Shown here piece by piece: positions 51,024 through 59,775 of a DNA stretch of 64,000 nucleotides. The stretch comes from Streptomyces piniterrae (GTDB lineage Bacteria > Actinomycetota > Actinomycetes > Streptomycetales > Streptomycetaceae), in assembly GCF_005048155.1 (NCBI RefSeq), contig NZ_SUMB01000005.1, forward strand, positions 1 through 64,000. Direction: 5' to 3'. A program made the translations under genes and the position numbers. Under the pieces are notes generated by a model. The model searched no databases. It was given only the letters and a program-made list of their open reading frames with translations, and was not told where the DNA came from. The first letter of the stretch is position 1. Each line of letters starts with the position of its first letter.

Positions 51024-51725
51024 TCAGCCCGGCATCTGGACGTTCTCGCCGGAGGCGGCGATCGAGATGCCGTCCCGCATCGTCACCACACGCTCCAGCC
51101 TGAGGTTGCCGGGCAGCTGGTCGAGCTTCCAGTCGTGGTCCGTCTGGCCGCGCACCTTGCTCTCGCAGCCCGGGACGGCCTTGCACATCATCGGGACGCT
51201 GTCCGCGCGCAGCCGCACCGTGTTGCCGTTCACGGTGGTGATCGAGCCGGTAACCTCCAGCGAGCTGAGGACCGGCAGATTGGGCGAGATCTTGACCTGG
51301 CTGCGGCCGTTCTTCTGGCCCGCGTAGCTGATCTTCACGCCGCCGCCCGCGGCCTTGGTCAGGTCGGCGTACGAGATCCGGGCGTTGCCGGTGGCCGACG
51401 CGGCGCTCTTGACGGACGTGTAGTCGCTGCCCAGCTCGACGTCGTGGAACTGGGCGCTCAGCGACTCCACCCGCAGGGAGTGCCCCCCGGCGCTGGCCTC
51501 GATGCCGGTCAGCTCGGCGTCCACCTCGGTCAGCCGGCGGCCGAGGACCTGGGTCAGGAACGGGAAGCCCTTGATCGTGACGTTCGGCGTCCGGTCCAGC
51601 CCCTGACTGCTGCGTATCTTGTCCGCGGCCTTGTCCTCGGCGAGGTTCACCGCGACCCGGTCGCCGACCACCAGCAGCACGGTGACTATGACGACGATGA
51701 ACAGCAGCGCCCGTAGTGCACGCAT
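51024..51725 (-). CDS. DUF2993 (LmeA-like) envelope protein
   Basis: 233 residues from ATG 51725. One N-terminal helix (ALLFIVVIVTVLLVVGDRVAV) anchors an extracytoplasmic DUF2993 domain marked by IKGFPFLTQVLGRRLTEVDAEL. The family includes LmeA of mycobacteria, involved in lipid-linked glycan maturation. It is related to the partial gene at the right edge, which shares GFPFLTQV. Confidence 0.9.
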   Translation of the reverse strand: MRALRALLFIVVIVTVLLVVGDRVAVNLAEDKAADKIRSSQGLDRTPNVTIKGFPFLTQVLGRRLTEVDAELTGIEASAGGHSLRVESLSAQFHDVELGSDYTSVKSAASATGNARISYADLTKAAGGGVKISYAGQKNGRSQVKISPNLPVLSSLEVTGSITTVNGNTVRLRADSVPMMCKAVPGCESKVRGQTDHDWKLDQLPGNLRLERVVTMRDGISIAASGENVQMPG

Positions 51726-51905
51726 CGAACCACTACCCCCACACATGGGCCGGATGCCCGGCCTTCGGATCGGTGCAGGCCCCCTGCCTGCGCTCCGGGG
51801 AGCCTAAACGAGGAACTCCGCAAACGCCCCTGCCCGCCTCCGGAACGCGGCGATCTCGCGCATTTCCGGCGACGGGCAGGTCGGTACGGCTTTCCGGCGG
51901 CGGCC

Positions 51906-53171
51906 CTAGCCCAGCGCGCGGCCCAGTACGTACACCGCGGGCGCGGCGAGGGTCAGGGGCAGGGCCACGCCGGCCGTCATGTGGACGAAGCGGGACGGGT
52001 AGTCGTAGCTGGCGACCCGGAGGCCGATCAGGGCGCAGCCGCCGGCGGCCAGGCCCAGCAGCGCGCCGGAGTCGCCGAAGCCGGTCAGCCGGCCGGCCGC
52101 GATCCCGGCGCCCGCGGCGGCCAGCAGGGCGACGGCCACAGACGCGACGGAGGGCAGTGGCAGGGCACGGGCGAGCGTCGCCACGCCGACCGCCGCCGCG
52201 CCCACCGTCACCGCCTGCGGGACGGCCGCGAGCTGTCCTGAGGCGAGCACCACCAGTGCCGTCGAGGCCAGGCCCGCGGTCAGCGCGTACATCCGCTCGT
52301 CGGCGCTGCTGCGGTTGCGCAGCTGGAGGACGAGGACGAACAGACACCACACGCCGAGCGTGCCGATGGCGACGACGGGCGCGTTCTCGCGGTGGGTGGC
52401 CAGCAGCGCGGCATCGGTGGTGACACCGGCCAGGAAGGCGAGCGCGATGCCCTGGCGGGCGGGCCACATGCCGTTGAGCCGGAACCAGCCGGCGGCGGTC
52501 ACGGCCTGCAGCAGCACCACCGGCACCGCGAGCGCCGGGCGGCCCAGCGGCGCGGCCACCGCGAGCAGCAGCGCCAGCCCGGCGGTCAGCGCGGCCGGCT
52601 TGAGGCCCGGCGGGATGATCGGCGAGCGGCCCTCGGCGCGGGCGCGCTGGTTGGGGGCGAGCGGCGCGGTGGTGATGGGCCGGGGCGCGGGCTCGGCGGC
52701 CGCGGCCCTGGCGGCCGCGCTGCGGTGGCCGGCCGCTGCGGCCGGTGCGGGCGCGGCGTGCCGGGGCGGCTGCGGCTGCTGCCGGGTGTACGGCTCCTCG
52801 GCCGGCGGCGCGCTCTGGTGCTGGGGCGGGACGCCGCCGGGGGCGGCGGTGTCCGGTGCCTGGGCCGGCAGCGGCTGGATGCCGGTGTCCCAGGTCGTGG
52901 TGTTCCAGGTCTGGGTGTCGGGGCGCTCCGGGGGCTGCTGCTGCCCGTATGCGTCGTACCCGTACTGGTCGTAGCGGCCGCCCTGCCCGCCGGCCGCCGG
53001 CCACGCCGGCTCCTGAGGCTGCTGCGGCTGCTGCTGCGCGTAGGGGTCGTACGGCTGCTGCCCCTGCTGGCCGTACGACGGCTGCCGGCCGTACGCGCCC
53101 TGCGGGGGGTGCGCGGCGTACGGATCCTGCGGCTCGTACGGGTTGTGGTGCTGCGGCTGGTCGTTGCTCAT
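51906..53171 (-). CDS. Polytopic membrane protein with Gln/Tyr/Pro-rich N-terminus
   Basis: 421 residues. Residues 1-150 are low-complexity (QPQHHNPYEPQDPYAAHPPQ and similar). The remainder carries about ten short hydrophobic helices rich in Ala/Leu/Val. I do not recognise a transporter motif. It is encoded ten bases after the MoaD-like gene and is probably co-transcribed with it. Low-complexity tails like this are frequent on Streptomyces membrane proteins. Confidence 0.85.
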   Translation of the reverse strand: MSNDQPQHHNPYEPQDPYAAHPPQGAYGRQPSYGQQGQQPYDPYAQQQPQQPQEPAWPAAGGQGGRYDQYGYDAYGQQQPPERPDTQTWNTTTWDTGIQPLPAQAPDTAAPGGVPPQHQSAPPAEEPYTRQQPQPPRHAAPAPAAAAGHRSAAARAAAAEPAPRPITTAPLAPNQRARAEGRSPIIPPGLKPAALTAGLALLLAVAAPLGRPALAVPVVLLQAVTAAGWFRLNGMWPARQGIALAFLAGVTTDAALLATHRENAPVVAIGTLGVWCLFVLVLQLRNRSSADERMYALTAGLASTALVVLASGQLAAVPQAVTVGAAAVGVATLARALPLPSVASVAVALLAAAGAGIAAGRLTGFGDSGALLGLAAGGCALIGLRVASYDYPSRFVHMTAGVALPLTLAAPAVYVLGRALG

Positions 53172-53181
53172 GATCGCGTGC

Positions 53182-53445
53182 TCACCCTCCCGCGAACGGC
53201 GGCAGGACCTCGACGGTGCCGCCCTCGGCCAGCGCCACCGCCGCGTGGTCGCGGGTGCCGACCGGATCGCCGTCCACCAGGAAAGAGCAGCGCATCAGGA
53301 CGCGCGCGAATTCGGGGTTCGCGGCATGCGCGGTGCGCGCCGCGTCGAGCGCCTCGGCGAGCGTCGCCGCCGCGTACGGCTCCTCAGCCGTGCCGGCGGC
53401 GGCCTTGGCCGCGGCCCAGTAGCGCACGGTGCCAGTTGTTGTCAC
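53182..53445 (-). CDS. MoaD/ThiS-family sulfur carrier
   Basis: 87 residues from GTG 53445, with GAGG five bases before it. It has a ubiquitin-like fold and ends in the Gly-Gly tail PPFAGG, whose terminus becomes a thiocarboxylate. VRYWAAAKAAAG and TVEVLPPFAGG match MoaD. No molybdopterin synthase MoaE or adenylyltransferase gene is adjacent. Confidence 0.93.
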   Translation of the reverse strand: MTTTGTVRYWAAAKAAAGTAEEPYAAATLAEALDAARTAHAANPEFARVLMRCSFLVDGDPVGTRDHAAVALAEGGTVEVLPPFAGG

Positions 53446-53633
53446 GGCGGCCTCTTCGTCGTGTCGGTCTGGGGCGGCCCGGTGTGCGGGACGCCCCGTC
53501 GTTGCCGCCTCCATGATGGCGTACGCGGCGGCGGTTCCCGTTCCGGGCAAGTTCCGGCAAAGGCGCACCGCCCGGACGGGGGCCACTTCGAAAATTCGAT
53601 TGCCGAAGGCAAGTGTTCGCATAGGCTCTGTCC

Positions 53634-55367
53634 GTGTTGGTCCGACTCGCGCGGGCGCATCTGCGGCCCCACAGGCGCTCGATATCCCTGATCATCCTTC
53701 TCCAGCTGATCCAGACGCTGGCCACCCTCTATCTGCCGACCCTCAACGCCGACATCATCGACAACGGTGTCGTGAAGGGGGACACGGGCTACATCCTCCG
53801 CCTCGGCGGTTTCATGATCGCCGTTACGCTGCTGCAGATCGCCTGCGCCGTCGGCGCCGTCTATTTCGGCGCCCGGACGGCCATGGCGCTGGGCCGGGAC
53901 ATCCGGGCCGCGGTCTTCGACCGGGTGCAGTCCTTCTCCGCCCGCGAGGTGGGCACGTTCGGCGCACCGTCGCTGATCACCCGCACCACCAACGACGTCC
54001 AGCAGGTCCAGATGCTGGTCCTGATGACGTTCGTGATGATGGTCTCGGCGCCGATCATGATGCTCGGCGGTGTCGTCATGGCACTCAACCAGGACGTCCC
54101 GCTGTCGGGTCTCCTCCTGGTCATCGTCCCGGTCCTCGGGATCCTCGTCTCACTGATCGTGCGCCGGATGCGGCCGCTGTTCCGCGGGGTGCAGGAGCGC
54201 ATCGACACCGTCAACCGGGTACTGCGCGAACAGATCACCGGCATCCGCGTCATCCGCGCCTTCGTCCGCGACCGCTACGAGCGGGAACGGTTCGCCGGGG
54301 CCAACACGGACCTCTACGACGTGTCGGTGCGCGCCGGCCGGCTGATGTCGATGATGTTCCCGCTGGTCATGCTGATCGTGAACCTCTCCAGCGTGGCCGT
54401 CGTCTGGTTCGGCGGACTGCGGATCGACAGCGGCGGCATGCGGATCGGCGCGCTGACGGCGTTCCTCAGCTACCTCATGTACATCCTCATGTCGATCATG
54501 ATGGCGACGTTCATGGTGATGATGCTGCCGCGCGCCGAGGTCTGCGCCGAACGCATCCAGGAGGTGCTGGCGACCGAATCCAGCGTCGTCCCGCCGGAGA
54601 ACCCCGTCACCGAGCTGCGCCGGCACGGCGAACTGGAGCTGCGCGACGTGGAGTTCCGCTTCCCGGGCGCCGAGCAGCCGGTCCTCAGGGACATCTCCCT
54701 GGTCGCCCGCCCCGGCGAGACCACCGCCGTCATCGGCTCCACCGGCAGCGGCAAGTCCACCCTCCTCGGCCTCGTCCCGCGCCTCTTCGACGCCACCGGC
54801 GGCACGGTCCTGGTGGACGGCGAGGACGTCCGCACCCTCGACCAGGAGACCCTGGCCCGCGCCATCGGCCTCGTCCCGCAGAAGCCGTACCTCTTCTCCG
54901 GCACCGTCGCCAGCAACCTCCGCTACGGCAATCCGGACGCCACCGACGACGAGCTCTGGCACGCCCTGGAGACCGCGCAGGCCCGCGAGTTCGTCGAGCG
55001 GATGGACGGCGGTCTGGACGCCCCCGTCGCGCAGGGCGGCAGCAATGTCTCCGGCGGCCAGCGGCAGCGCCTCGCCATCGCGCGGGCGCTGGTCCGCAAG
55101 CCGGAGATCTACCTCTTCGACGACTCCTTCTCCGCGCTGGACTACGCGACGGACGCGGCGCTGCGGGCCGCGCTGTCCCGGGAGACCGACCGGGCGACGG
55201 TGGTGATCGTCGCGCAGCGGGTGTCCACCATCCGCGGCGCCGACCGGATCGTCGTCCTGGACGAGGGCCGGGTCGTCGGCACCGGTACGCACACCGAGCT
55301 GATGGCGGACAACGAGACCTACCGGGAGATCGTGCTCTCCCAGCTCACCGAGCAGGAGGCGGCATGA
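53634..55367 (+). CDS. ABC exporter half-transporter, subunit 1
   Basis: 577 residues from GTG 53634: six membrane helices (1-310) and an ATPase domain. Walker A is GSTGSGKST and the signature is VSGGQRQR. Walker B reads IYLFDDSFSALD, so the catalytic glutamate is replaced by aspartate. This is the pattern of the degenerate site in heterodimeric exporters such as TM287/288. It is coupled by a four-base overlap to subunit 2. Substrate unknown; drug or lipid export is typical. Confidence 0.93.
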   Translation: MLVRLARAHLRPHRRSISLIILLQLIQTLATLYLPTLNADIIDNGVVKGDTGYILRLGGFMIAVTLLQIACAVGAVYFGARTAMALGRDIRAAVFDRVQSFSAREVGTFGAPSLITRTTNDVQQVQMLVLMTFVMMVSAPIMMLGGVVMALNQDVPLSGLLLVIVPVLGILVSLIVRRMRPLFRGVQERIDTVNRVLREQITGIRVIRAFVRDRYERERFAGANTDLYDVSVRAGRLMSMMFPLVMLIVNLSSVAVVWFGGLRIDSGGMRIGALTAFLSYLMYILMSIMMATFMVMMLPRAEVCAERIQEVLATESSVVPPENPVTELRRHGELELRDVEFRFPGAEQPVLRDISLVARPGETTAVIGSTGSGKSTLLGLVPRLFDATGGTVLVDGEDVRTLDQETLARAIGLVPQKPYLFSGTVASNLRYGNPDATDDELWHALETAQAREFVERMDGGLDAPVAQGGSNVSGGQRQRLAIARALVRKPEIYLFDDSFSALDYATDAALRAALSRETDRATVVIVAQRVSTIRGADRIVVLDEGRVVGTGTHTELMADNETYREIVLSQLTEQEAA

Positions 55368-57370
55368 CCACCGCGGACAAGGGAGCGGCCGCCCCGGCCG
55401 AGGCCCCGGAGACCCCGGAGACCCCCGAGGCCGCCCCGAGACGGGGCCCGGCCCCGGCACTGGGCCCGGCCCGGATGATGGGCGGCCAGCCCACCGAGAA
55501 GTCGATGGACTTCAAGGGCTCCGGCAAGCGGCTGCTGGCCCAGATGCGGCCCGAGCGTGGCATCTTCTCGTTCGCCCTGGTGCTCGGCGTGGTGAGCGTG
55601 GCGCTGACCGTGGTCGCGCCCAAGATCCTCGGCCATGCGACCGACCTGATCATGGCGGGGATCATCGGCCGCAAGCTGCCCGACGGGCTCACCGCGGAGC
55701 AGGCGGCGGACCAGCTGCGCGCGCACGGCCAGGGCGGGCTCGCCGACATGCTCGGCACGATGCACGTCGTCCCCGGCCAGGGCATCGACTTCGGCGCCGT
55801 CGCCACCGTCCTGCTCTGGGTGGCGGTGATCTACGTGGCCGCCTCGCTCTTCGGCTTCGTCCAGGCCAGGATCGCCACCAAGGTCGTCCAGCGCACCGTC
55901 TTCCGCCTCCGCGAACAGGTCGAGGAGAAGCTGGCCCGGCTGCCGCTGAGCTACTTCGACAAGCAGCAGCGCGGTGAGGTGCTCTCCCGCGCGACCAACG
56001 ACATCGACAACATCCAGCAGACGCTGCAGCAGACCCTCAGCCAGATAGTCGCCTCGCTGCTGACCATCCTCGGCGTCCTCGCCATGATGTTCTGGATCTC
56101 ACCGCTGCTGGCGCTGGTCGCCCTGGTCACCGTCCCGGTGTCGGTCCTCGTCGCCGCCAAGGTCGGCAAGCGCGCCCAGCCGCAGTTCGTCCAGCAGTGG
56201 AAGACGACCGGCAAGCTCAACGCGCATATCGAGGAGATGTACACCGGCCACTCCCTGGTGAAGGTCTTCGGCCGCCAGCGGGAGTCCGCCGAGCTGTTCC
56301 GCGAGCAGAACGAGGCCCTCTACACCGCCGGCTTCAAGGCCCAGTTCATCTCCGGGATCATCCAGCCCGCGATGATGTTCATCGGCAACCTCAACTACGT
56401 CCTGGTAGCGGTGGTCGGCGGGCTCCGGGTGGCCTCCGGCGCCCTCTCCATCGGCGACGTCCAGGCGTTCATCCAGTACTCCCGGCAGTTCAGCCAGCCG
56501 CTCACCCAGGTCGCCTCGATGGCCAACCTGGTCCAGTCCGGTGTCGCCTCCGCCGAGCGGGTCTTCGAACTCCTCGACGCGGCGGAGCAGGACGCGGACC
56601 CCGAGGTCCCGGCCCGCCCCGAGAGCGTCACCGGCCGGGTCGAGTTCGAGGACGTCTCCTTCCGCTACGCCGGGGACAAGCCGCTCATCGAGGGGCTGTC
56701 GCTGGGCGTCCACCCCGGCCAGACCGTCGCCATCGTCGGCCCCACCGGCGCCGGCAAGACCACTCTCGTCAACCTGCTGATGCGGTTCTACGAGGTGCGC
56801 GGCGGCCGGATCACCCTCGACGGCGTCGACATCGCGGAGATGTCCCGCGAGGAGCTCCGCTCCCACATCGGCATGGTCCTCCAGGACACCTGGCTCTTCG
56901 GCGGCACGATCGCGGAGAACATCGCGTACGGGGCCCCCGAGGGCACCTCGCTCGACCAGGTCGTCGCGGCCGCCAAGGCCACCCACGTGGACCGCTTCGT
57001 GCGCACCCTCCCGGACGGCTACGACAGCGTCATCAACGAGGAGGGCGGCAATGTCTCGGTCGGTGAGAAACAGCTGATCACCATCGCCCGCGCGTTCCTC
57101 GCCGAGCCGGCGATCCTCGTCCTGGACGAGGCCACGAGCTCGGTCGACACGCGCACGGAGGTGCTGATCCAGCACGCGATGGCGCGGCTGCGGACGGGCC
57201 GTACGAGCTTTGTGATCGCGCACCGGCTGTCCACGATCCGGGACGCGGACGTCATTCTCGTCATGGAGAACGGCTCGATTGTGGAACAGGGCACACACGA
57301 CAGCCTGCTGGCGGCGCACGGCGCGTACGCCCGGCTCTACGCCGCGCAGTTCGAGGAGGCGGTGGTCTGA
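55364..57370 (+). CDS. ABC exporter half-transporter, subunit 2
   Basis: 668 residues from ATG 55364. A 45-residue Ala/Pro/Glu-rich tail precedes six helices, with an unusually long outside loop between the first two (about 50 residues). The ATPase domain has Walker A GPTGAGKTT, a non-standard signature VSVGEKQ and a canonical Walker B VLVLDEATSS. In the dimer its poor signature would face the degenerate Walker B of subunit 1, leaving one competent ATP site. A terminator follows at 57556. Confidence 0.93.
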   Translation: MTTADKGAAAPAEAPETPETPEAAPRRGPAPALGPARMMGGQPTEKSMDFKGSGKRLLAQMRPERGIFSFALVLGVVSVALTVVAPKILGHATDLIMAGIIGRKLPDGLTAEQAADQLRAHGQGGLADMLGTMHVVPGQGIDFGAVATVLLWVAVIYVAASLFGFVQARIATKVVQRTVFRLREQVEEKLARLPLSYFDKQQRGEVLSRATNDIDNIQQTLQQTLSQIVASLLTILGVLAMMFWISPLLALVALVTVPVSVLVAAKVGKRAQPQFVQQWKTTGKLNAHIEEMYTGHSLVKVFGRQRESAELFREQNEALYTAGFKAQFISGIIQPAMMFIGNLNYVLVAVVGGLRVASGALSIGDVQAFIQYSRQFSQPLTQVASMANLVQSGVASAERVFELLDAAEQDADPEVPARPESVTGRVEFEDVSFRYAGDKPLIEGLSLGVHPGQTVAIVGPTGAGKTTLVNLLMRFYEVRGGRITLDGVDIAEMSREELRSHIGMVLQDTWLFGGTIAENIAYGAPEGTSLDQVVAAAKATHVDRFVRTLPDGYDSVINEEGGNVSVGEKQLITIARAFLAEPAILVLDEATSSVDTRTEVLIQHAMARLRTGRTSFVIAHRLSTIRDADVILVMENGSIVEQGTHDSLLAAHGAYARLYAAQFEEAVV

Positions 57371-57555
57371 CGCGGCCTGGCCGCGCATTTCCCGGGCCGG
57401 CGGGGGCCGGCCCGGGAGCGCGGCGGGCATGATCACTTGCGTCCCGGACCGTCAAGACCGCCGTCCGACGACCACTCGAAGTGATCAAGGGAACACAAGA
57501 AGGTGCAAAATCGGCCTCCGGTCCGGAACGCATCTGAGATATCCTGCAGGGCAAG

Positions 57556-57589
57556 AAGGATCCGGGCAGCGTAGCCCCCGGGTCCTTTT
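57556..57589 (+). terminator. Intrinsic terminator after the ABC exporter operon
   Basis: AAGGATCCGGG pairs with CCCGGGTCCTT (one G-U) around a ten-base loop and is followed by TTTT. It lies 186 bp past the exporter stop and 115 bp before the glnR leader ORF, so an attenuator role for glnR is also conceivable. Confidence 0.75.
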
Positions 57590-57704
57590 GTGCTTTAAAA
57601 CGCGCGATGCGCGATGGAGAGCGCTGTACGAAGCAGAGCCGCAGACTCCCCCGGCCAAGGCCGGGAGGTGCCCCCGTCGCAGGGACCGAGGAGGAGCAAG
57701 ACGC

Positions 57705-57791
57705 ATGGGCAAGAGAAGCAAACCGGACAGTGAGCCGTACAGGACGACGCACACCGAGCGCGCCATGATCGGGGCAGGTGGTCGGAAGTGA
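57705..57791 (+). CDS. 28-codon ORF translationally coupled to glnR
   Basis: ATG at 57705 is preceded by a strong GAGGAGG (57689-57695). The peptide is basic and polar, beginning MGKRSKPDSEPYRTT and ending AGGRK. Its TGA overlaps the glnR GTG in a GTGA (57788-57791), so ribosomes finishing it can restart on glnR. glnR itself has only a weak site of its own inside this ORF. It may serve as a coupling leader or a real small protein. Confidence 0.65.
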   Translation: MGKRSKPDSEPYRTTHTERAMIGAGGRK

Positions 57792-58624
57792 GCTCGCTCC
57801 TGCTGTTGACCAATGCACTCCAGCCGTCGACGGAGGTGCTCCCCGCCCTCGGCCTGCTGCTGCACAGCGTGCGGGTGGCCCCCGCCGAGGGGCCTGCCCT
57901 CATCGACACCCCCGGGGCCGACGTCATACTGATCGACGGCCGCCGCGATCTTCCCCAGGTGCGTTCGCTGTGCCAGCTGCTGCGGTCCACCGGGCCGGGC
58001 TGTCCGCTGGTGCTGGTGGTGACGGAGGGCGGCCTCGCCGCGGTCACCGCCGACTGGGGCATCGACGACGTCCTGCTGGACACGGCGGGACCCGCCGAGG
58101 TGGAGGCCCGGCTGCGGCTGGCGATGGGCCGCCAGCAGATCACCACCGACGACAGCCCCATGGAGATCCGCAACGGTGATCTCTCCGTCGACGAGGCGAC
58201 CTACAGCGCCAAGCTCAAGGGCCGGGTCCTGGACCTGACCTTCAAGGAGTTCGAGCTGCTGAAGTACCTGGCGCAGCACCCGGGCCGGGTGTTCACCCGC
58301 GCCCAGCTCCTCCAGGAGGTGTGGGGCTACGACTACTTCGGCGGCACCCGGACGGTCGATGTGCACGTACGGCGGCTGCGCGCCAAGCTCGGCCCCGAGC
58401 ACGAGTCGCTGATCGGCACGGTCCGCAACGTCGGCTACCGCTTCGTGACACCGGAGAAGGTGGAGCGGGCGGCGGCCGAGGCACAGGCGAAGGAGGACGC
58501 CGCGAAGGCGAAGGCCGCGAATGCGGTGAAGTCCTCCCCGGACGACTCCCACGCTGGTGGCGGCTCCGCGCAGGCCATGCCGACGGGTGCCGAATCGGTA
58601 TCCGTTCGGCCTGCCCAGCGGTAG
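57788..58624 (+). CDS. glnR: Nitrogen regulator GlnR (orphan OmpR-type)
   Basis: 278 residues from GTG 57788. It begins MSSLLLLTNALQPSTEVLPA, as known GlnR proteins do, with Asp44 and Asp50 in the receiver-like domain (ADVILIDGRRD) but without a full phospho-acceptor pocket. The winged helix is at about 130-230 (LTFKEFELLKYLAQHPGRVF, VDVHVRRLRAKLG). GlnR controls nitrogen assimilation genes and acts without a dedicated kinase. The C-terminal 45 residues are Ala/Lys/Glu-rich and variable. The LacI gene follows, as in S. coelicolor. Confidence 0.96.
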   Translation: MSSLLLLTNALQPSTEVLPALGLLLHSVRVAPAEGPALIDTPGADVILIDGRRDLPQVRSLCQLLRSTGPGCPLVLVVTEGGLAAVTADWGIDDVLLDTAGPAEVEARLRLAMGRQQITTDDSPMEIRNGDLSVDEATYSAKLKGRVLDLTFKEFELLKYLAQHPGRVFTRAQLLQEVWGYDYFGGTRTVDVHVRRLRAKLGPEHESLIGTVRNVGYRFVTPEKVERAAAEAQAKEDAAKAKAANAVKSSPDDSHAGGGSAQAMPTGAESVSVRPAQR

Positions 58625-58648
58625 CACCACCCGCGTAGACTGCCGCGC

Positions 58649-59674
58649 GTGGCCAAGGTGACGCGGGATGATGTGGCAAGACTGGCGGGTACGTCCACCG
58701 CCGTGGTCAGCTACGTCATCAACAACGGACCAAGGCCGGTCGCCCCGGCCACGCGCGAGCGGGTGCTTGCCGCCATCAAGGAGCTCGGCTACCGGCCGGA
58801 CCGCGTCGCCCAGGCGATGGCGTCCCGCCGTACCGACCTCATAGGCCTGATCGTGCCGGACACCCGGCAGCCGTTCTTCGCCGAGATGGCGCACGCCGTC
58901 GAACGGGCCGCCTCCGAGCGCGGGAAAATGGTCCTGGTCGGCAACGCCAACTACGAGGACGAGCGCGAGGCCCACTATCTGCGGGCCTTCCTCGGCATGC
59001 GGGTCTCCGGGCTGATCCTGATCAGCCAGGGCCCCAGCGAGCACGCCGCCGCCGAGATCGACGCCTGGGACGCCCGGGTGGTGCTGCTGCACCGGCGGCC
59101 GGACGCCATCGACGACGTCGCGGTGATGACGGACGACATCTGGGGCGCGCAACTGGCCACCCGGCATCTGCTGGAGCACGGCCACCCCTACGTCGCCTTC
59201 CTCGGCGGCACCGAGGAGACCCCGAAGTCCGGCGACCCGGTCACCGACCACGTCGAGGGCTGGCGCCGGGCCATGCAGGAGTCCGGGAAGACACCCGAGG
59301 GGCGCTATTTCCAGGCGCCGTACAACCGCTACGACGCCTACCAGGTCGCGCTGAAGCTGCTGGCAGGCCCCGACCGGCCGCCGGCCATCATGTGCGCGAC
59401 CGACGACCAGGCGATCGGTGTGCTGCGGGCCGCCCGCGAACTGCGCATCGACGTGCCCGGCGAGCTGGCGGTGGCCGGCTTCGACGACGTGAAGGAAGCA
59501 GGGCTGACCGACCCGCCGCTGACGACGGTCGCCTCGGACCGCCAGGCGATGGCGCGCGCCGCGGTCGATCTGGTGCTGGACGACGGGCTGCGGGTGGTGG
59601 GCTCGCGCCGCGAGCGGCTGCGGCAGTTCCCGTCGCGGCTGGTGGTGCGGCGGTCGTGCGGCTGCCAGGGCTGA
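58649..59674 (+). CDS. LacI-family transcriptional regulator
   Basis: 341 residues from GTG 58649. The HTH occupies about 4-24 (VTRDDVARLAGTSTAVVSYV), followed by the hinge and a periplasmic-binding-type sensor domain (IGLIVPDTRQPFFAEMAHAV, IMCATDDQAIGVLRAAREL). The target is unknown. It begins 24 bp after glnR and may be co-transcribed. The protein ends RRSCGCQG, with two closely spaced cysteines. Confidence 0.94.
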   Translation: MAKVTRDDVARLAGTSTAVVSYVINNGPRPVAPATRERVLAAIKELGYRPDRVAQAMASRRTDLIGLIVPDTRQPFFAEMAHAVERAASERGKMVLVGNANYEDEREAHYLRAFLGMRVSGLILISQGPSEHAAAEIDAWDARVVLLHRRPDAIDDVAVMTDDIWGAQLATRHLLEHGHPYVAFLGGTEETPKSGDPVTDHVEGWRRAMQESGKTPEGRYFQAPYNRYDAYQVALKLLAGPDRPPAIMCATDDQAIGVLRAARELRIDVPGELAVAGFDDVKEAGLTDPPLTTVASDRQAMARAAVDLVLDDGLRVVGSRRERLRQFPSRLVVRRSCGCQG

Positions 59675-59723
59675 CGAGCCGACCGCCCGGGACTTATCCC
59701 GGGCATACCCACTTCTGTCGGGC

Positions 59724-59751
59724 CTCTTAGGGCGTTCTCAGACCATTCTCA
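59724..59751 (+). promoter_or_regulatory. Candidate response-regulator operator, three 11-bp direct repeats
   Basis: CTCTTA (59724), TTCTCA (59735) and TTCTCA (59746) recur with an exact 11-bp period just upstream of the HtrA-like gene. Such spacing is typical of OmpR-family binding, and the OmpR-type regulator encoded downstream is the obvious candidate. Confidence 0.6.
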
Positions 59752-59775
59752 TGCTGTGGACGCACAGTCATCACC

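Noticed and set aside
53429..57370. A single 1313-residue ABC protein
   Set aside because: The first 640 residues are an out-of-frame reading of subunit 1. The true arrangement is two genes overlapping by four bases at 55364-55367.
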